This document shows, one piece after another, positions 52,815 to 64,000 of a stretch of 64,000 nucleotides of DNA. Origin of the DNA: Cricetomys ansorgei (taxonomy: Eukaryota; Chordata; Mammalia; Rodentia; Nesomyidae); the NCBI GenBank assembly GCA_026225945.1, contig JAMJFZ010001815.1:2915501-2979500 (forward strand). Reading direction: 5' to 3'. Under the pieces are notes generated by a model that ran no database searches, was not told the DNA's origin, and saw only the letters and a program-made list of their open reading frames with translations. The translations under genes were made by a program, and so were the position numbers. Position 1 is the first letter of the stretch, and the number at the start of each line of letters is the position of its first letter.

Positions 52815-54920
52815 GACAGTACCATAGGTGGTAAGTGAACCATATGAGGCATTTCCATGTTGACCTTTCTCCATACTGACCTTCACATGGTGACAATCTC
52901 ATAAGGATTACAGCATGGAGGGAAATGAAGAAAGGGCTGGTAGAGTTGGAAGACAGACTACACCATTATACAGATTGATGGCTCCTCCTCCTCCAGCAAC
53001 TCCAGAGCCAGGCAGGGGATTCAATGCTCACAATACTGGTAAAACGCATCCCAGAAATAGTTAGTGGATTTAAGAAAGAACAGAAGAACAAAGATGCAAA
53101 TGAGCTTACAGAAGATCCTATATACTATTAAAACTCACAGAAGACGGTCTCCATTAAGCCAACGACCTGCGACTTCTGGGATAGAAGTAGATTCAAGAAA
53201 GAGAATCAGGTTGAAAATGCAGATGAACAGTGTCTTTGAGACCAAGAATGCGCATGATGGGTATGCAACCGATGTTTGGGTATGATGGTAAACAACCATG
53301 CTGTTTATTTGGTGCATGAACAATATGTTGAGAGTCCCTCACTGCAGTAGTAGGTATGACTGTGTGCTGGGTGTTAGGGACAGGACAGTGAAGACAGATG
53401 GGCTAGTGAAAGGAGGCACAGCATACATCCAGGTCAGTGTCACTGACAGACATCTCCCTTAACTTCTCCTTGCATCCCTGTGATCAGAGGGTACGGTAGA
53501 GAGACGGCCTTGGTATGTTGCATGTCCTGGAATCTGGCACCCCACCTGACCCTGGTTGACAGATATTGATCAAAAATGCCAGTTGGACACTGACTCCTCA
53601 TTCCTGATCATTAAACTGGAGAGGACTTCAAACTGTGAGAACGAAGAGTGCAGACAGCCAGCCCCAGACTGCTCAAAATATCTTCCCCAGGGTCCCTCAG
53701 TAGGTAGCAGCCTGCCCTTTCCAAGAATGTGTTTATCAAAAAGGCAACTGGAAACTTTGCTTTCCTGAGAACTCTGTTAACTCACAACTTGAGATAGCCA
53801 CACATTGCCTCTCTTTGGAGAGAAGATGCTAACTATTTATAATACCAGCTGGGACCGTGACATCCATTTGCCCCTCCATGTCGTGATGGCCTTGGATGCA
53901 CCCACTGCAGAGCTAACTGCAGACGCCTCTAGGTGCAGCCTTGTTCCTCAGACTGGGAAGACACAGTCTAAGGAGCTCCCAGAAGCAACCACTCTTATCT
54001 CTAACCCATGGGGTACATTCCTGGTGCTTTCAAGAACTATCCACCTCCAGAGGAAACTTGCCTGACTTGTACCACAAGATGCAGGCAAGACAGAAGAGGA
54101 CCACATGCATGATTCTGTACTGGAATTTTAAATCTTCCAACTGAGGCTTCAATTAAGTCTTTAAATTTTCTAATACAAGAAAAGAAAAAGAAAGGTTCAT
54201 GAATCTATTGGATTCTTACTTACCCAGTGGGTTTCCTACCACTTCAAATTTAAATTCCCAGCTCAGACTAGTATGTGATTATCAATCTTAGTGTATGGAA
54301 TAGCCTCAAAAAAACAAAACAAACAAACTTGAAGTTTAAAAATGCAAAGCCATTCAAATCAGGGCTGGTTTGCAGGTTTGTGCAAAGCTAAAGTACAGTC
54401 ACAAACATGCTGGTTGGGTTTCCATGTGTGTACTTCCTTCTTTGAGCAAAACCCCCAATCCTCCAGCAGTCCCTCATCCCTACTCACGGGCCCTGTTGCA
54501 GACCGCCCTCCTGGGCACTGGATCTGAAGGGGCCTCACACACAGCTCATCACCTCTGAAGCACCTTCAGCAAAGCAGCCAGATGAGAACCCCCAGCAGAC
54601 AGCTGCTGGAGAAGAGACCGAGAGTGTAGAGTTGTGAAAACAGGGCCTCAGATAACAGGCAGCTCAGAGTCAGTGCCTTTCAGAGGAGAGGTCAGTCTAA
54701 CCCTCATTAAAGCTGCCTTTTAAAATAGGAAGGGCATGTGGTGTTAGAGGAGGCTCTGTAAAGAGCTGGCAGGCCCCCAGTGTGGCCAGAAGCCCCAAAA
54801 GTATAAAGTATGAAAACTCAACTTTCCCAAATAAGGAATCATACTAAAAACCTCAGCTCCTCCCTTGCTCTTCTTCCTCTTCTTCTATTTCTGTGATAAA
54901 AAACTGTGGCCGTGACAACC
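52815..54920. other. Mostly unique sequence
   Basis: Contains a 123-bp-spaced duplication (53065-53110 against 53188-53233, 'ga-tt-aagaaagag', 'gatgaa') and a possible MIR fragment at about 53345-53410 ('actgtgtgctgggtgttagg'). Frames at 53556-54144 and 54342-54558 carry no recognised domain. Confidence 0.4.
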
Positions 54921-54928
54921 TATAGATC

Positions 54929-55153
54929 AACAGTTCTCAACCTGTGGGTCGAGTCCCTTTTGGGGGGTCGAATAACCCTTTCACAGGGGTCACCTAAGAC
55001 TATCTGCATATCAGATATTTACAGCATGATTCATAACAGTAGCAAAACTGTAGTCATGAAGCAGCAATGAAAACAATTCTATGGCTATGGGTCACCACAA
55101 CATGAGGAGCTGTACTAAAGGGTCACAGCGTTAGGAAGGTTGAGGACCACTGT
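54929..55153 (+). mobile_element. hAT-Charlie DNA transposon, URR1-like
   Basis: Begins 'aacagttctcaacctgtggg' and ends 'aaggttgaggaccactgt', imperfect terminal inverted repeats of the CAGTGGTTCTCAACC type. Internally 'gtcacctaagactatctgca', 'tttacagcatgattcataac', 'tcaccacaacatgaggagct'. Flanks TATAGATC (54921-54928) and TCTAGACC (55154-55161) agree at six of eight positions, consistent with an old 8-bp hAT duplication. Non-autonomous, no transposase. Confidence 0.9.
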
Positions 55154-55154
55154 T

Positions 55155-55370
55155 CTAGACCTATGGGTGCATTTGATTCAAATCATCAGGGCCATATTAC
55201 CCCGAGAACTGCTCAGTCTGCGGACTGAGCAGCATTGCATGATGTGGGTTTTGGAGTCAGTCAAACCTGATTTTGAAGTCCAACCTCATATTCAACATAG
55301 TTGACTTGACTTCCCGAGCCTGTTTCCACACGTGTAGAGCAGAAACTGCCTCACCAAATTGAAGAATAGA
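55155..55370. other. Unique sequence
   Basis: No gene or repeat recognised. Confidence 0.4.
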
Positions 55371-55374
55371 CAAA

Positions 55375-55515
55375 GAAGGTGGCTCACTTGGTAAACATGC
55401 CTGTGACCAAGCATAGTGACTGGAGTGCAGTCTCCAGAACCCACAAGTTATAAAGTGAAGCAACTCCGGAAAGTTGCCTTCTGACTCCTGACATACACAC
55501 ATACACAAAATGTTA
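55375..55515 (+). repeat. tRNA-derived SINE (B3/B4-type)
   Basis: 'aaggtggctcacttggtaaa', 'catgcctgtgaccaagcata', 'ctccagaacccacaagttat', 'agttgccttctgactcctga', 'catacacacatacac' follows a rodent tRNA-derived SINE pattern with a CA-rich tail. The subfamily is uncertain. Confidence 0.65.
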
Positions 55516-55773
55516 AATCTTTTTGCCACTTAAAGATCGAACATAATCTGTGGAAGAACTCGTGCCCAGGGATACCGGGGCATAGTAAGCTCTCCATGAT
55601 GCCATCCTGCCTGTCACAAGGACAAGCCTAGTCCAGGTCAACCACGTTCCTCTCCTGTCTCCACAGTTGACTTCTAAGACTCCCTTCCTTTCCACCTTAT
55701 GCTTCTTTTCCACAACAACAAACATATTTCCTTCTGAGTCAGTCTCTAGAAATCAAGATTATAATGTCGCACA

Positions 55774-55860
55774 GGGGTTGAGTGCATAGCACAGAGATAG
55801 AGTGCTTACCTAGCATGCGCGAGGCCCTGGGTTTGGTTCCTAACATTATAAAAAAAATTA
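55774..55860 (+). repeat. ID-like SINE
   Basis: 'ggggttgagtgcatagcaca', 'gagatagagtgcttacctag', 'catgcgcgaggccctgggtt', 'tggttcctaacat', then an A-rich tail. The best-preserved ID element in the window. Confidence 0.88.
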
Positions 55861-55894
55861 CAAAATTCAGCTAAGAATATTTTTATTAATTCAG

Positions 55895-56040
55895 TCATTC
55901 ATTTTGTTTTATGAGAGTCTCTCTGTAGTTCAGGCTGATCTCTATGTGGTTCAGGCTGCTCTGAAATTTGAAGCAATCCTCCTGTCTCAAACTCCCACGT
56001 GCTACATTGGCAAGGGTGACCACCAGGCTCAAACCAGGAA
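55895..56040 (-). repeat. B1-like SINE, old
   Basis: 'tttgttttatgagagtctct', 'ctgtagttcaggctgatctc', 'gaagcaatcctcctgtctca', 'aactcccacgtgctacattg', 'gcaagggtgaccacca' is a reverse B1-like pattern with many changes. Confidence 0.6.
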
Positions 56041-56620
56041 TACTTATTTTTAAGAACATTTTAGAGCCTTGTCCTAAAAACATATTCCTCAAACTTTAGG
56101 AAATAGAAGTTTTAGCTCTTAAAATACTTCTCCAATATAATAAAGGAATTTAATATTCAACTAAGCTTGAATTAAAATAACAAAAATGTAACTTGATTCT
56201 CTTTTTAAAGGCAATTTGGATTTATATGAAATGAATAAGAGTTTCTGGAACTACAAGAAAAAAAGAGGCATTTTAATGAAAAGATTACAAATTAACCAAA
56301 GATAAAGGATCTAAGAAAAAATCTGCAACATAAAAGCAACAAATGAAACCCATAGGAAAAGCAAATTATAAGAAAAAGAAACTACAGAAATAGAAAGACA
56401 TCTCAAAGTAGCTCATTGTTACGCTGGGAAGGGGGACAGTACTGACTGAACAAGCAAAGAACTCACCCTTTAAGAAGGCATGCAAGTACCAAACTGGAGC
56501 TCTATACAAATAGAACTGCAACAGTAGAGATGAAAACTCCATTAGACATCTGAAAGCCTAAAAACGAGGGAAAGAAAATCCAGAATTTATAAAACAGAAG
56601 CATGTTGGCTGAGGCCTTTA
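56041..56620. other. A-rich sequence, unassigned
   Basis: Strongly A-rich on the plus strand, with several 4-6-base A runs. No gene or specific repeat recognised. Confidence 0.35.
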
Positions 56621-56623
56621 TCA

Positions 56624-56750
56624 AGATGGTTGCGATCATATGACTTACCCACCGTCTTGGTTAGTGACGTCATGAAAATGGTAACGACCATGCGACGTCA
56701 CCATCGTCTTAGTCAACGCAGCCACAGAGCATGAACCAAGATGGCGGCAC
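56624..56750. promoter_or_regulatory. CRE-like and YY1-like cluster in a tandem duplication
   Basis: Two imperfect ~45-bp copies, 56624-56669 and 56675-56718, share 'a-atggt--cga-cat--gac', 'cgtctt-gt'. A perfect CRE, TGACGTCA, is at 56665-56672 and a near-CRE, CGACGTCA, at 56693-56700. A YY1-like AAGATGGCGGC is at 56738-56748 and a shorter AAGATGG at 56623. About ten CpGs fall in about 130 bp, in an otherwise CpG-poor neighbourhood. It could be an LTR promoter fragment or a cryptic promoter. Confidence 0.45.
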
Positions 56751-57720
56751 CTATACACGTCTCAGTCCCGCTGAACCCTCAGAGTATCATTGTACCCTTT
56801 TATGTCAGACTAAGAAAACAAACCAGACCTCCATGGTGTTTTTTTTATTTTATTTTTTATTTTTGGTTTGTTTTGTTTTAATTTTGATGCTTTGCTTTAT
56901 GCGATATATTTACTTGCTTCTAGAGGGGACTTTAAATGTTCCCAGCCATGTGCCTCCAACACTCGCCAGGTATGCAAGGGAGATGATGCTTTGAAAATGC
57001 TAGACATCCAGAACTGAGTCTTAGGAAATCAAACATCCCAAGAGGAGCCAGAAGAATCAGTTTCCAGGTGCTAGACTAGCTGCTGCCAAAGGCCACAGAC
57101 CACAGCTGGAGTCAAAAGAGCCTGTTTGGGCTGGAGGCTGCAGATGCAGGCTGTGCTTGGTGCCTTCTCTTTCTGCCTCATGTCTCCAAGCCTGGTTTTC
57201 CTTAGCTGAGATGCGCAGAACTCCCTCACTCAGTACCTTGGTTTTGCTCCCTGGGAGCCCATACTTCTCTTTTGACTTTCTGAATGCTGTGTCATAAACA
57301 CACTGTGGGACAGGATTATTTGAGTATCATCTCTCTCCACTTTATTTCAGATGTTTTCTGTTTTCTCTGTCCTATAGTCTCTATGTTATGAGTAGTTAAT
57401 CCAAGATTGTAGTAAATGAATGTAGTTAAACCACTGTAAACAGTTGTAGTAAACCATGACTTTACTAATCCTTGCAGCCCGACTGATAGAAAGCCATTTC
57501 AAAAAGGGTGATTCACCCTGAGTGCTATCCTGCTGCCTCTTATGTGGACTGAAGAGTTTAATAGGAATTAACAGATTATAAGTTTGAAGAAAATGCTCAA
57601 AGGGGTGTCTAAAGGAAAAATTGGAAGCTTAACTCACAAGGGAGGCAAAATCCTCCCTAAATTATATAATCATTAAAAGTTGACTGACTTCTTTGACGTG
57701 TGAATTTCAAGATATACAAA
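56751..57720. other. Unique sequence with a T-rich stretch
   Basis: T-rich at 56840-56895. The 87-codon frame at 56731-56994 crosses the cluster and the T-rich stretch and shows no domain. No repeat recognised. Confidence 0.35.
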
Positions 57721-57724
57721 TGAA

Positions 57725-57757
57725 TATATACACACACATACACATTGGTGGGGGGGA
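57725..57757. repeat. (AC)n-like and G-run
   Basis: 'atatacacacacatacacac' followed by 'attggtgggggggagg'. Short low-complexity sequence. Confidence 0.7.
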
Positions 57758-57759
57758 GG

Positions 57760-60700
57760 TTCATTCTAGAATTTTGCTGGATGATAGATCCACCATAAGC
57801 AGGTTAAAATCAGCCGGACAAAATACAGAAGGAATTCACTAAGGTGATAGGGTACTAAAGAGTTACACTGATAGGAACAAACAGTCCTATCAAACTGACT
57901 TCTCCATGGCCGCTAATGACAGGATACAGGTATCCAGACCCACAGTGGTAAAGTCACTAACCCAGTACGCACTCAAGAAAAGGAATAAAAGCCAGAAATC
58001 TCCAGAGGATGCTATAGAGAAGGAAACAAATGATTCTAATACAGCTTCTTTTGCCATAAAGATGGGATAGTTGTCAGCAAAGACTCTCTTGGGCTGTATC
58101 CTTACCCTTTGTAATCTTTTCCATCCACAAGCTTTAGGAAAGAAATGTCTGATATTTTTCTACACACAGGCCTGGCCTGAATAGAAACTGGAGAATAAAA
58201 GGCAGTCTTTCTAGAAGATTAATAATCAGAGCATCATATTGCTCTACAACTTGACCTCTTCATAGAAGACAGTACTTACTGAATTTGTCAGGTTGTCTGT
58301 TTCCGTTTGAAGATGCACCCAACTGATTGTGAGTACAGATTTCCACGCAGTGGGTCACCACTAGTCCAACCAGGCAGGGTCTCAGCTTAGACACTGATAA
58401 AGGCAGAGTCTTATATCAGTTTGATCTTCCTCAGTCATAAGTGCTGACAACCATGACATTTTAAGCTTTAAAGATATCAGAAGGTGACCCTTCAAAAGCA
58501 AATGCTCTGTGTCATGTTAATCCCCTTTCCCAAAGCATGACTCAAATATATCCAGGTTTTAAGGAAGATAGTACTAGGCTTTTAATTCAGCCAGTTGTCA
58601 TTGGACTAAGCAGTTCCCATCCAATGTATATGAATGGATTCAGTTTTATAAAGGAACAATACCTTTTGTGAACACTATTATTTGTCTTTAATATAAAGAT
58701 GCCAGTAATCAAATGGCTAATTGGATGCTTAGGGATACTCTAAGACTCTCTCAGTAGTAACTTCCGCATCATAGTTTTAACAGGGACTTCTTTGTTGAGT
58801 TTTTCTGGATATTGAAAACATCAATATAATAATAGATTGCTATATATCTTCTGCATATACTTATTCAAAACTACATTTATGGGAGATGACTCCATGTACT
58901 ACATAAAGACTGCCTTGTGTTTTCTATACAATTTACCTGAGAACTTGCAAAGCCTCAGGGTGTAGAGTGTGTACACAGGTGATATCAATTTGTTTTTTAT
59001 ATATGCATATACATATAGTTCACACACACATAGTGTATGAATTTGGCTTGCCTTTACTGAGATGTTCTTGCACAGCACTATCCTCTAAGCCAAACAGCTG
59101 TCATCCTCATAAGACCAGTTATGGCTGTTTATAAAAGGCCATGCCAGATGGGGCTGTTGATTGTAGATGTTCCTTCCCAGAAGGAGGAAGTTCGGAGGGC
59201 CACTGGACTCTCATCTGAGCACCCAGCCTCTGTGTCCTGGACATTTATATGCAATTCTTTCCTAATTGTATATGGCTCCATGGTTTTGGGGAGAAGTTAA
59301 GGTATATTGACTGGGAAAGGCTAGAGAGGGGGTTCTCCACCTCTGTAGCTACGAGGAAACCCTACATTCAGAGTGAAGTGTCATTTCTTTTCGGTACCCA
59401 CACTTCCATCAGCAGCCCCTCACCTGTGCTCAGTCGGTCCCATAAACTCATTGGTTCTTCAGGATGAACTTTGCTAAAATTCGACTCGGGGTTGACGTTG
59501 GTACCTTATGGAGAAGGGATAGATGTTGCTTAGTTCTCTCCCCCACTTCTGGGAGAAAATTCTCACCACAGATGGCTAATTTATGTGTTATGTCTCCCGG
59601 TATTAAGAAAAGGAACCAGAAGAAAATGTTATAAGGATGGAAAGATGGAAATTGTTTTATTAAAGAAGGATTTGTATGTGAGGATGAAGACGCTTGGATG
59701 TTTCCAACCAGAAAAGAACAATAGGAAGTTAGAAAGCTCATGTAAGTTTCGAAGGTCTGATGAAGTTATTTAAACTATGTAAAAGATGAGACTTTAAAAT
59801 TTCTATGGTCAAAGTTCAATGTCAAACCTCTGCTTAAAATCAGTGAAACTACTGATCTGCTTTTGGTAACAATTTTAATAATTGACTTAAAGAACAACAA
59901 CAAGAAAGTATGTCTAATCAAGTTTAGTTAAAAGGGTTGTGGGTTTTCAAAGCTTTATCTAGGTATTGCACCATGATTAAAAGCACCTGAATGGTGCAAC
60001 TGGCTTTCTGAGTGCTCAACCATATTTGGAGGCTACTCCATGTGGTCAGAGAGATTAAAAGAGAGAATATTTTCTTCCTTGCCTTCCAAGGTCAGTGAGA
60101 TCCCAGGAGACTGTGGTGCATGTTTCTAAATGTTCTGTAACTATGGAATGTCACCTGTTCTTTTGTCCAGGCTGGCCATGGAGCTCACTCAGTGAACTCT
60201 AACCAGTGTCCAGTCTACAGAGAGAAGAGTCAGCATAGAGGGAAATTTCTTCACTGCTTTCAAGCTAAGCCATGGTCAGGTAAGGCCTTGACTTGCCCTC
60301 GCACAGACAGAACAACTGGGAAAAGGAAGGCCAGAAGAGTCAGAGGTTCCTGCCAAGCCCAAGTGAACCCTGAGGACCAAATATTCAGCTGGCCTGGACA
60401 ATTAAAAAGAAAAGAATTTTGGCCATCTGTGTGGCGTGGTCTTAAACATCCAGCAAGAAAGTGTAAGCAAAAACTAAAATTATGATTATGCTGGTTTTTT
60501 TTTGTTGTTGTTGCTGTGGTTTTTTAAAAGTTCAAGGAATCACACTCCCTAGTCATTAGGCTTAAAACTATGTGGGTTGTTAGTTAAACAATTTCTCGCT
60601 AATGATTTTCTTCTTTATAAGAAAAAGATACTGCCCAGATATAAGACCTCATATCTTGGTTCAGTTAAACACTGCAGTACCCGCTTGCAGCCAAGAGAGA

Positions 60701-63652
60701 CAGGCCCACTATTATTCTAACCTACAAACCCGTTGATAGTGAGATGTCTTCTCTCTGTCCCTCTTTGGAAGTCATCTGGATGGGATCTCACTTGCTGTTT
60801 CTAGTCAGTTCAACAGGTTTCAATGTGCCTGTAAGCAGATCCTGGGCTGATCGCCAGCTTGGGGGCCGAAAGAAAGATGAGGGGAGCCCAGCAGACAGAT
60901 GCTCTTGTGAGCCCATCAGTAGATTCTAATGGACTTGGATTTGGACTTTTTAAAATTTCCCGTGTTCTAGCCTCTCCTGGTTACTTCCCTAGGATTCCAA
61001 TGCTAATAACTTTCACCTTTACCTCTCCCCAACATCTCTTTCCAGTCAAAGACTTCCTTTCCTCCTTACCTCTTGACACTTCGGGTCTTTTAGATAGGCC
61101 CTCTGGAAGGGTAGCCCCAAACTGCCTCATTCAACACCCAAATTCAGCTGGATAAAGCCAGATCACTCAACACCCCAATCCCATAATGGCATTTAGGTTA
61201 CATCTTCAGACAGAGGGGGAATAATAGAACCAAGAGGTGGAACTAGGCAGCTTAGAATAAAAAGACCCCAAAACTAAGTATCCAGGTTCTTTTTTGGCTA
61301 AAAGCCAAAAATGTCCTCGGCACTCTTGGCAGCTTCACCCTTGCCAGGGGCCGTATGTGTCAAAGCCTTTTGGGAGCTCCGATTCTTTATCTTGTTTCCG
61401 AAGGATTGTAGGTTTACCTCCATGGGAGGCTGAAGGTTAAAGTAGCAATGAAGTCCTGTTAAGAGATAACATCTCCTGGTCGAGACAGTAGGCCTGGGTA
61501 GAGACCTAACATTCCAATGGGTCCAGGTCAATCTCCAGGTCAAAGGACAAACCTCCAAATAGTTAGAATAATTAATTTCTTGTACTTGATAATTAGCTCA
61601 GGCTATTAGAAAACAGCCCCCACCCTTACCCTGTCACTGCCGCATGCACACACAGCAATTTCTTAATCCAAGATAGGACAGAAAAGGGAAGCCAACATCT
61701 TAATGAGTTTAAAGAAAAGAATGTTTAAAAATCAGAGAAGGAATTTGTAAGAAACATTAAACCTAAGTCTTTATTGTCAAATACAATAAAACAAGGATTT
61801 CAGAGTTTTCCTATCTCCCAAACCTTGTTAAAATTTTATGCAAATGTGTTAATCCTTTCACTCAGTCATACCTTTGTTTACACAAAGGCTCTCTGAATTC
61901 AAGGAACTTGATGGCCTGACTGCGATCCTCTTTCCTTCATTTCCTGTGTGCTGATTGTTATCAGAGTAGCCAATCTGTGAGGTCAGACTCCAGCCAAGCG
62001 GAAGACAGTCACCACCTGCGTTAGAATAAAGACCATCAGCACTTCCTGTGGCTTCCTCTTCAGAACGCACTGTCTTTACTAAGAGTTAAGTTTTGCCTTG
62101 TCAAAATAAATTTTAGAATAAATAAACAACAAGACAGAGAGAATGAGGGGGAGTTGTTAATGGATAATCCGAGATAGAAGCTCCATGAAAAGTAAACCGA
62201 ATGTGGAAGTAAGAAAATGATCAATAAGATAATATAAGAAAAGTACCCAGAAAAGAAGAGGGGAGACATGTTGGAGACAACAGAAACAAAGGCAAGACAA
62301 CCAATAGTCATCATAGTAAAGTTACAGAACACACCTGAGGACTGAAAGAAGTCCTACATCCTTACAGAAAGCAAAACAGCGAAATCAGCAGGCGACATTT
62401 GATAGGTGCAGAGGGGAATAGCGCTGTGTACATCAGCAGAAAACGCGCATTAGAAATAGCAGAGAAGTCAAATCCTAAGAGAGAAGTCTTTTCCTTCTCA
62501 GAACTCTATACCCAACCAAGCAATGATGTCTGTGAGGAATGGGTTCCAGGGTCTCCTGTGAATAATCTAATCCACAGGTATCCAGTCTCTGCTCTGAAAC
62601 GGAGAGGTGTTTCCAGAGCCTCCACACCAACTCCCACACACTACAAATCATTTCTACCCTACTTATCAGCTCCATGTCCCAAGGCATTGGCTTCTTCAGA
62701 AATGCTGGTATCAGCCCCACAGACCTCACCTCAAGCAGAGGGGAGGTCACCAGTTCAGCCCTGAGGAGGCAGGTGCTAATCCAGAAGAGATCTGAGCAGG
62801 AGGAGGGCACTGGCCTTCGATCATCAAAGGATGACTAGGAAACAAGAGCGCATGCATTGGTCTCATTTTCAGAACATCAAGGTCATGGGAGAAACTAGTT
62901 TCCGTAGCACTTTCATGAGCAGTGCATGGGAGATAGTACCTGCACGATGCTCCATTTAGGAAACAGCAGAAACATGGCACCTAGCTTAGGGGTGACATCT
63001 CAGAGGATCTTTAGATGAGGAAACTCACAATAAAAAAATCCTCATGTTTGTGGGTGTGTTTGGAGATAGTGAGGATAGGAAATCTGGAGACCAGAAGATG
63101 AAGATGTGACACATTAAGTCTTTGTATGTATAGGTCTGCCATAAAGACAAAGCATAGTCTGTAATGAGTACTTCCAAAGCCAGATTCATATCTGCAGAGC
63201 TCTGAGCTTGGCTAGGGCTCTGTCTGTGAGTTCCCCAGGGCACTTCTGTCTGCAACGCTGTGAGTGTCTCTTCATGGAGTTACTCTTCAGAGGGGCAGTG
63301 GGTGTGTGTTACATTCATGGCCCAATTGTCAGGGACCATGTCTGACATGTAACAGGCATGTCAAGTCAGGGGTAGGTGGACTGGGGCTTAATCTAGCTCA
63401 AACCATCATGGAAGTCTGTCAGGAGTGACCTGGACCTTCTGCTAGGTGCTGAATGGCTTGTGGCTGGAGCCATCAAGAGGAACTGGGTTCTCTCTACTGC
63501 ATGAAGTCTTGTAGAGGACCTGTAAATCCCCTTTCCAACCTCAGGAACTCTCAGCTGGGCTAATCTTTACTCCATGGTGCGAAAACCTCATCTATTCTGG
63601 GAAAGTCTCCACTATGCAATAAAATCTTTTAAATGTTCATTCCTGTCCATAT
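57760..63652. other. Long stretch with no recognised gene or young repeat
   Basis: About 5.9 kb without a SINE, MaLR or L1 pattern that I can identify. A short AT/CA-rich stretch lies at 58995-59036. Frames such as 60192-60485 (plus), 61298-61558 (minus) and 62399-62764 (plus) lack recognised domains. It may contain old retroelement sequence beyond recognition, or sequence conserved for other reasons. Confidence 0.35.
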
Positions 63653-63658
63653 AGTAAG

Positions 63659-63763
<105 letters not shown>

Positions 63764-64000
63764 GGAAATCTTCTCAAAAAACACAAACTCCAAACTGCTA
63801 GAATGGAACTCAGGCCAGCCTGACAGCAACAGCTCCCACAACCCCTCACAGGCAGTTGGAGAGAAAGGGGAAAACTCAGCATGAGAGCTCACTGTGTCAG
63901 TGTCCACAGAGAGTCTCAAACTTCTGGAACAATACCAGTTACTTCCAAGATCAAAAAAAAACCTTACAGACTTATAAAATTAAAAAGAAATATTTAAAGG
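63764..64000. other. Unassigned sequence at window end
   Basis: An A-run lies at 63953-63961 and the window ends in A-rich DNA. No gene recognised. Confidence 0.35.

Overview
The window looks like intergenic or deep intronic DNA from a muroid rodent (mouse, rat, hamster or vole group). The evidence is the repeat content: B1, B2/B3, B4-type and ID SINEs, MT- and ORR1-type MaLR LTRs, rodent L1 3' UTRs and a URR1-like hAT element. All copies are visibly diverged and I see no full-length young element. Genus cannot be fixed. The B1 copies carry the 'cacagagatcc' form rather than the young mouse form, which leans weakly towards rat or cricetid.

I find no convincing protein-coding gene, exon series, tRNA or snRNA gene, or CRISPR array. 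The open frames over 100 codons are either translations of simple repeats (poly-Glu from a CCT tract, Arg/Glu from a CT tract, His/Thr from TG arrays) or isolated frames without recognisable domains. The only recognisable protein homology is decayed L1 ORF2 on the minus strand (about 17.1-21.3 kb).

Layout. 1-5 kb: mostly unique, with old mammalian relics (hAT-like, MIR, an early B1). 5-10 kb: a polypyrimidine tract, two MaLR LTRs flanking an internal-like stretch, an ORR1-type LTR, one B2 and one B1. 10-17 kb: a CT tract, a TG array, two MT LTRs, MIR, B1 and B3 pieces, and a weak exon candidate. 17.1-21.3 kb: a long 5'-truncated minus-strand L1 interrupted by a solo ERV1-type LTR with a 4-bp duplication (GCAC) and by a B1 with a 9-bp duplication. 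21.3-25 kb: mostly unique, holding a CpG-rich block with a perfect CTCF core. 25-29 kb: an L1 3' UTR, an LTR with readable promoter parts, a minisatellite and a second CTCF core. 29.3-34.9 kb: minus-strand L1 pieces, a B3 split by a solo ERVK-type LTR (6-bp duplication CATGCC), a 21-bp minisatellite and two MaLR LTRs. 35-42 kb: SINEs, compound dinucleotide arrays and a 24-bp minisatellite. 44.5-56 kb: an L1 3' UTR, three MaLR/LTR-like elements, SINEs, GATA and CTG arrays, and a URR1-like transposon. 56.6-56.75 kb: a small CpG-bearing cluster with two CRE-like sites and a YY1-like motif. 57.7-63.6 kb: almost nothing recognisable. 63.66-63.76 kb: a long ATTT array.

The window shows layered retrotransposon insertion with a few possible regulatory points: the 23.0-23.4 kb CpG block with CTCF core, the CTCF core at 28.29 kb, and the CRE/YY1 cluster at 56.6 kb. 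I did not find a previously undescribed biological system. All repeat names come from memory of consensus sequences without a search; subfamily names are tentative.
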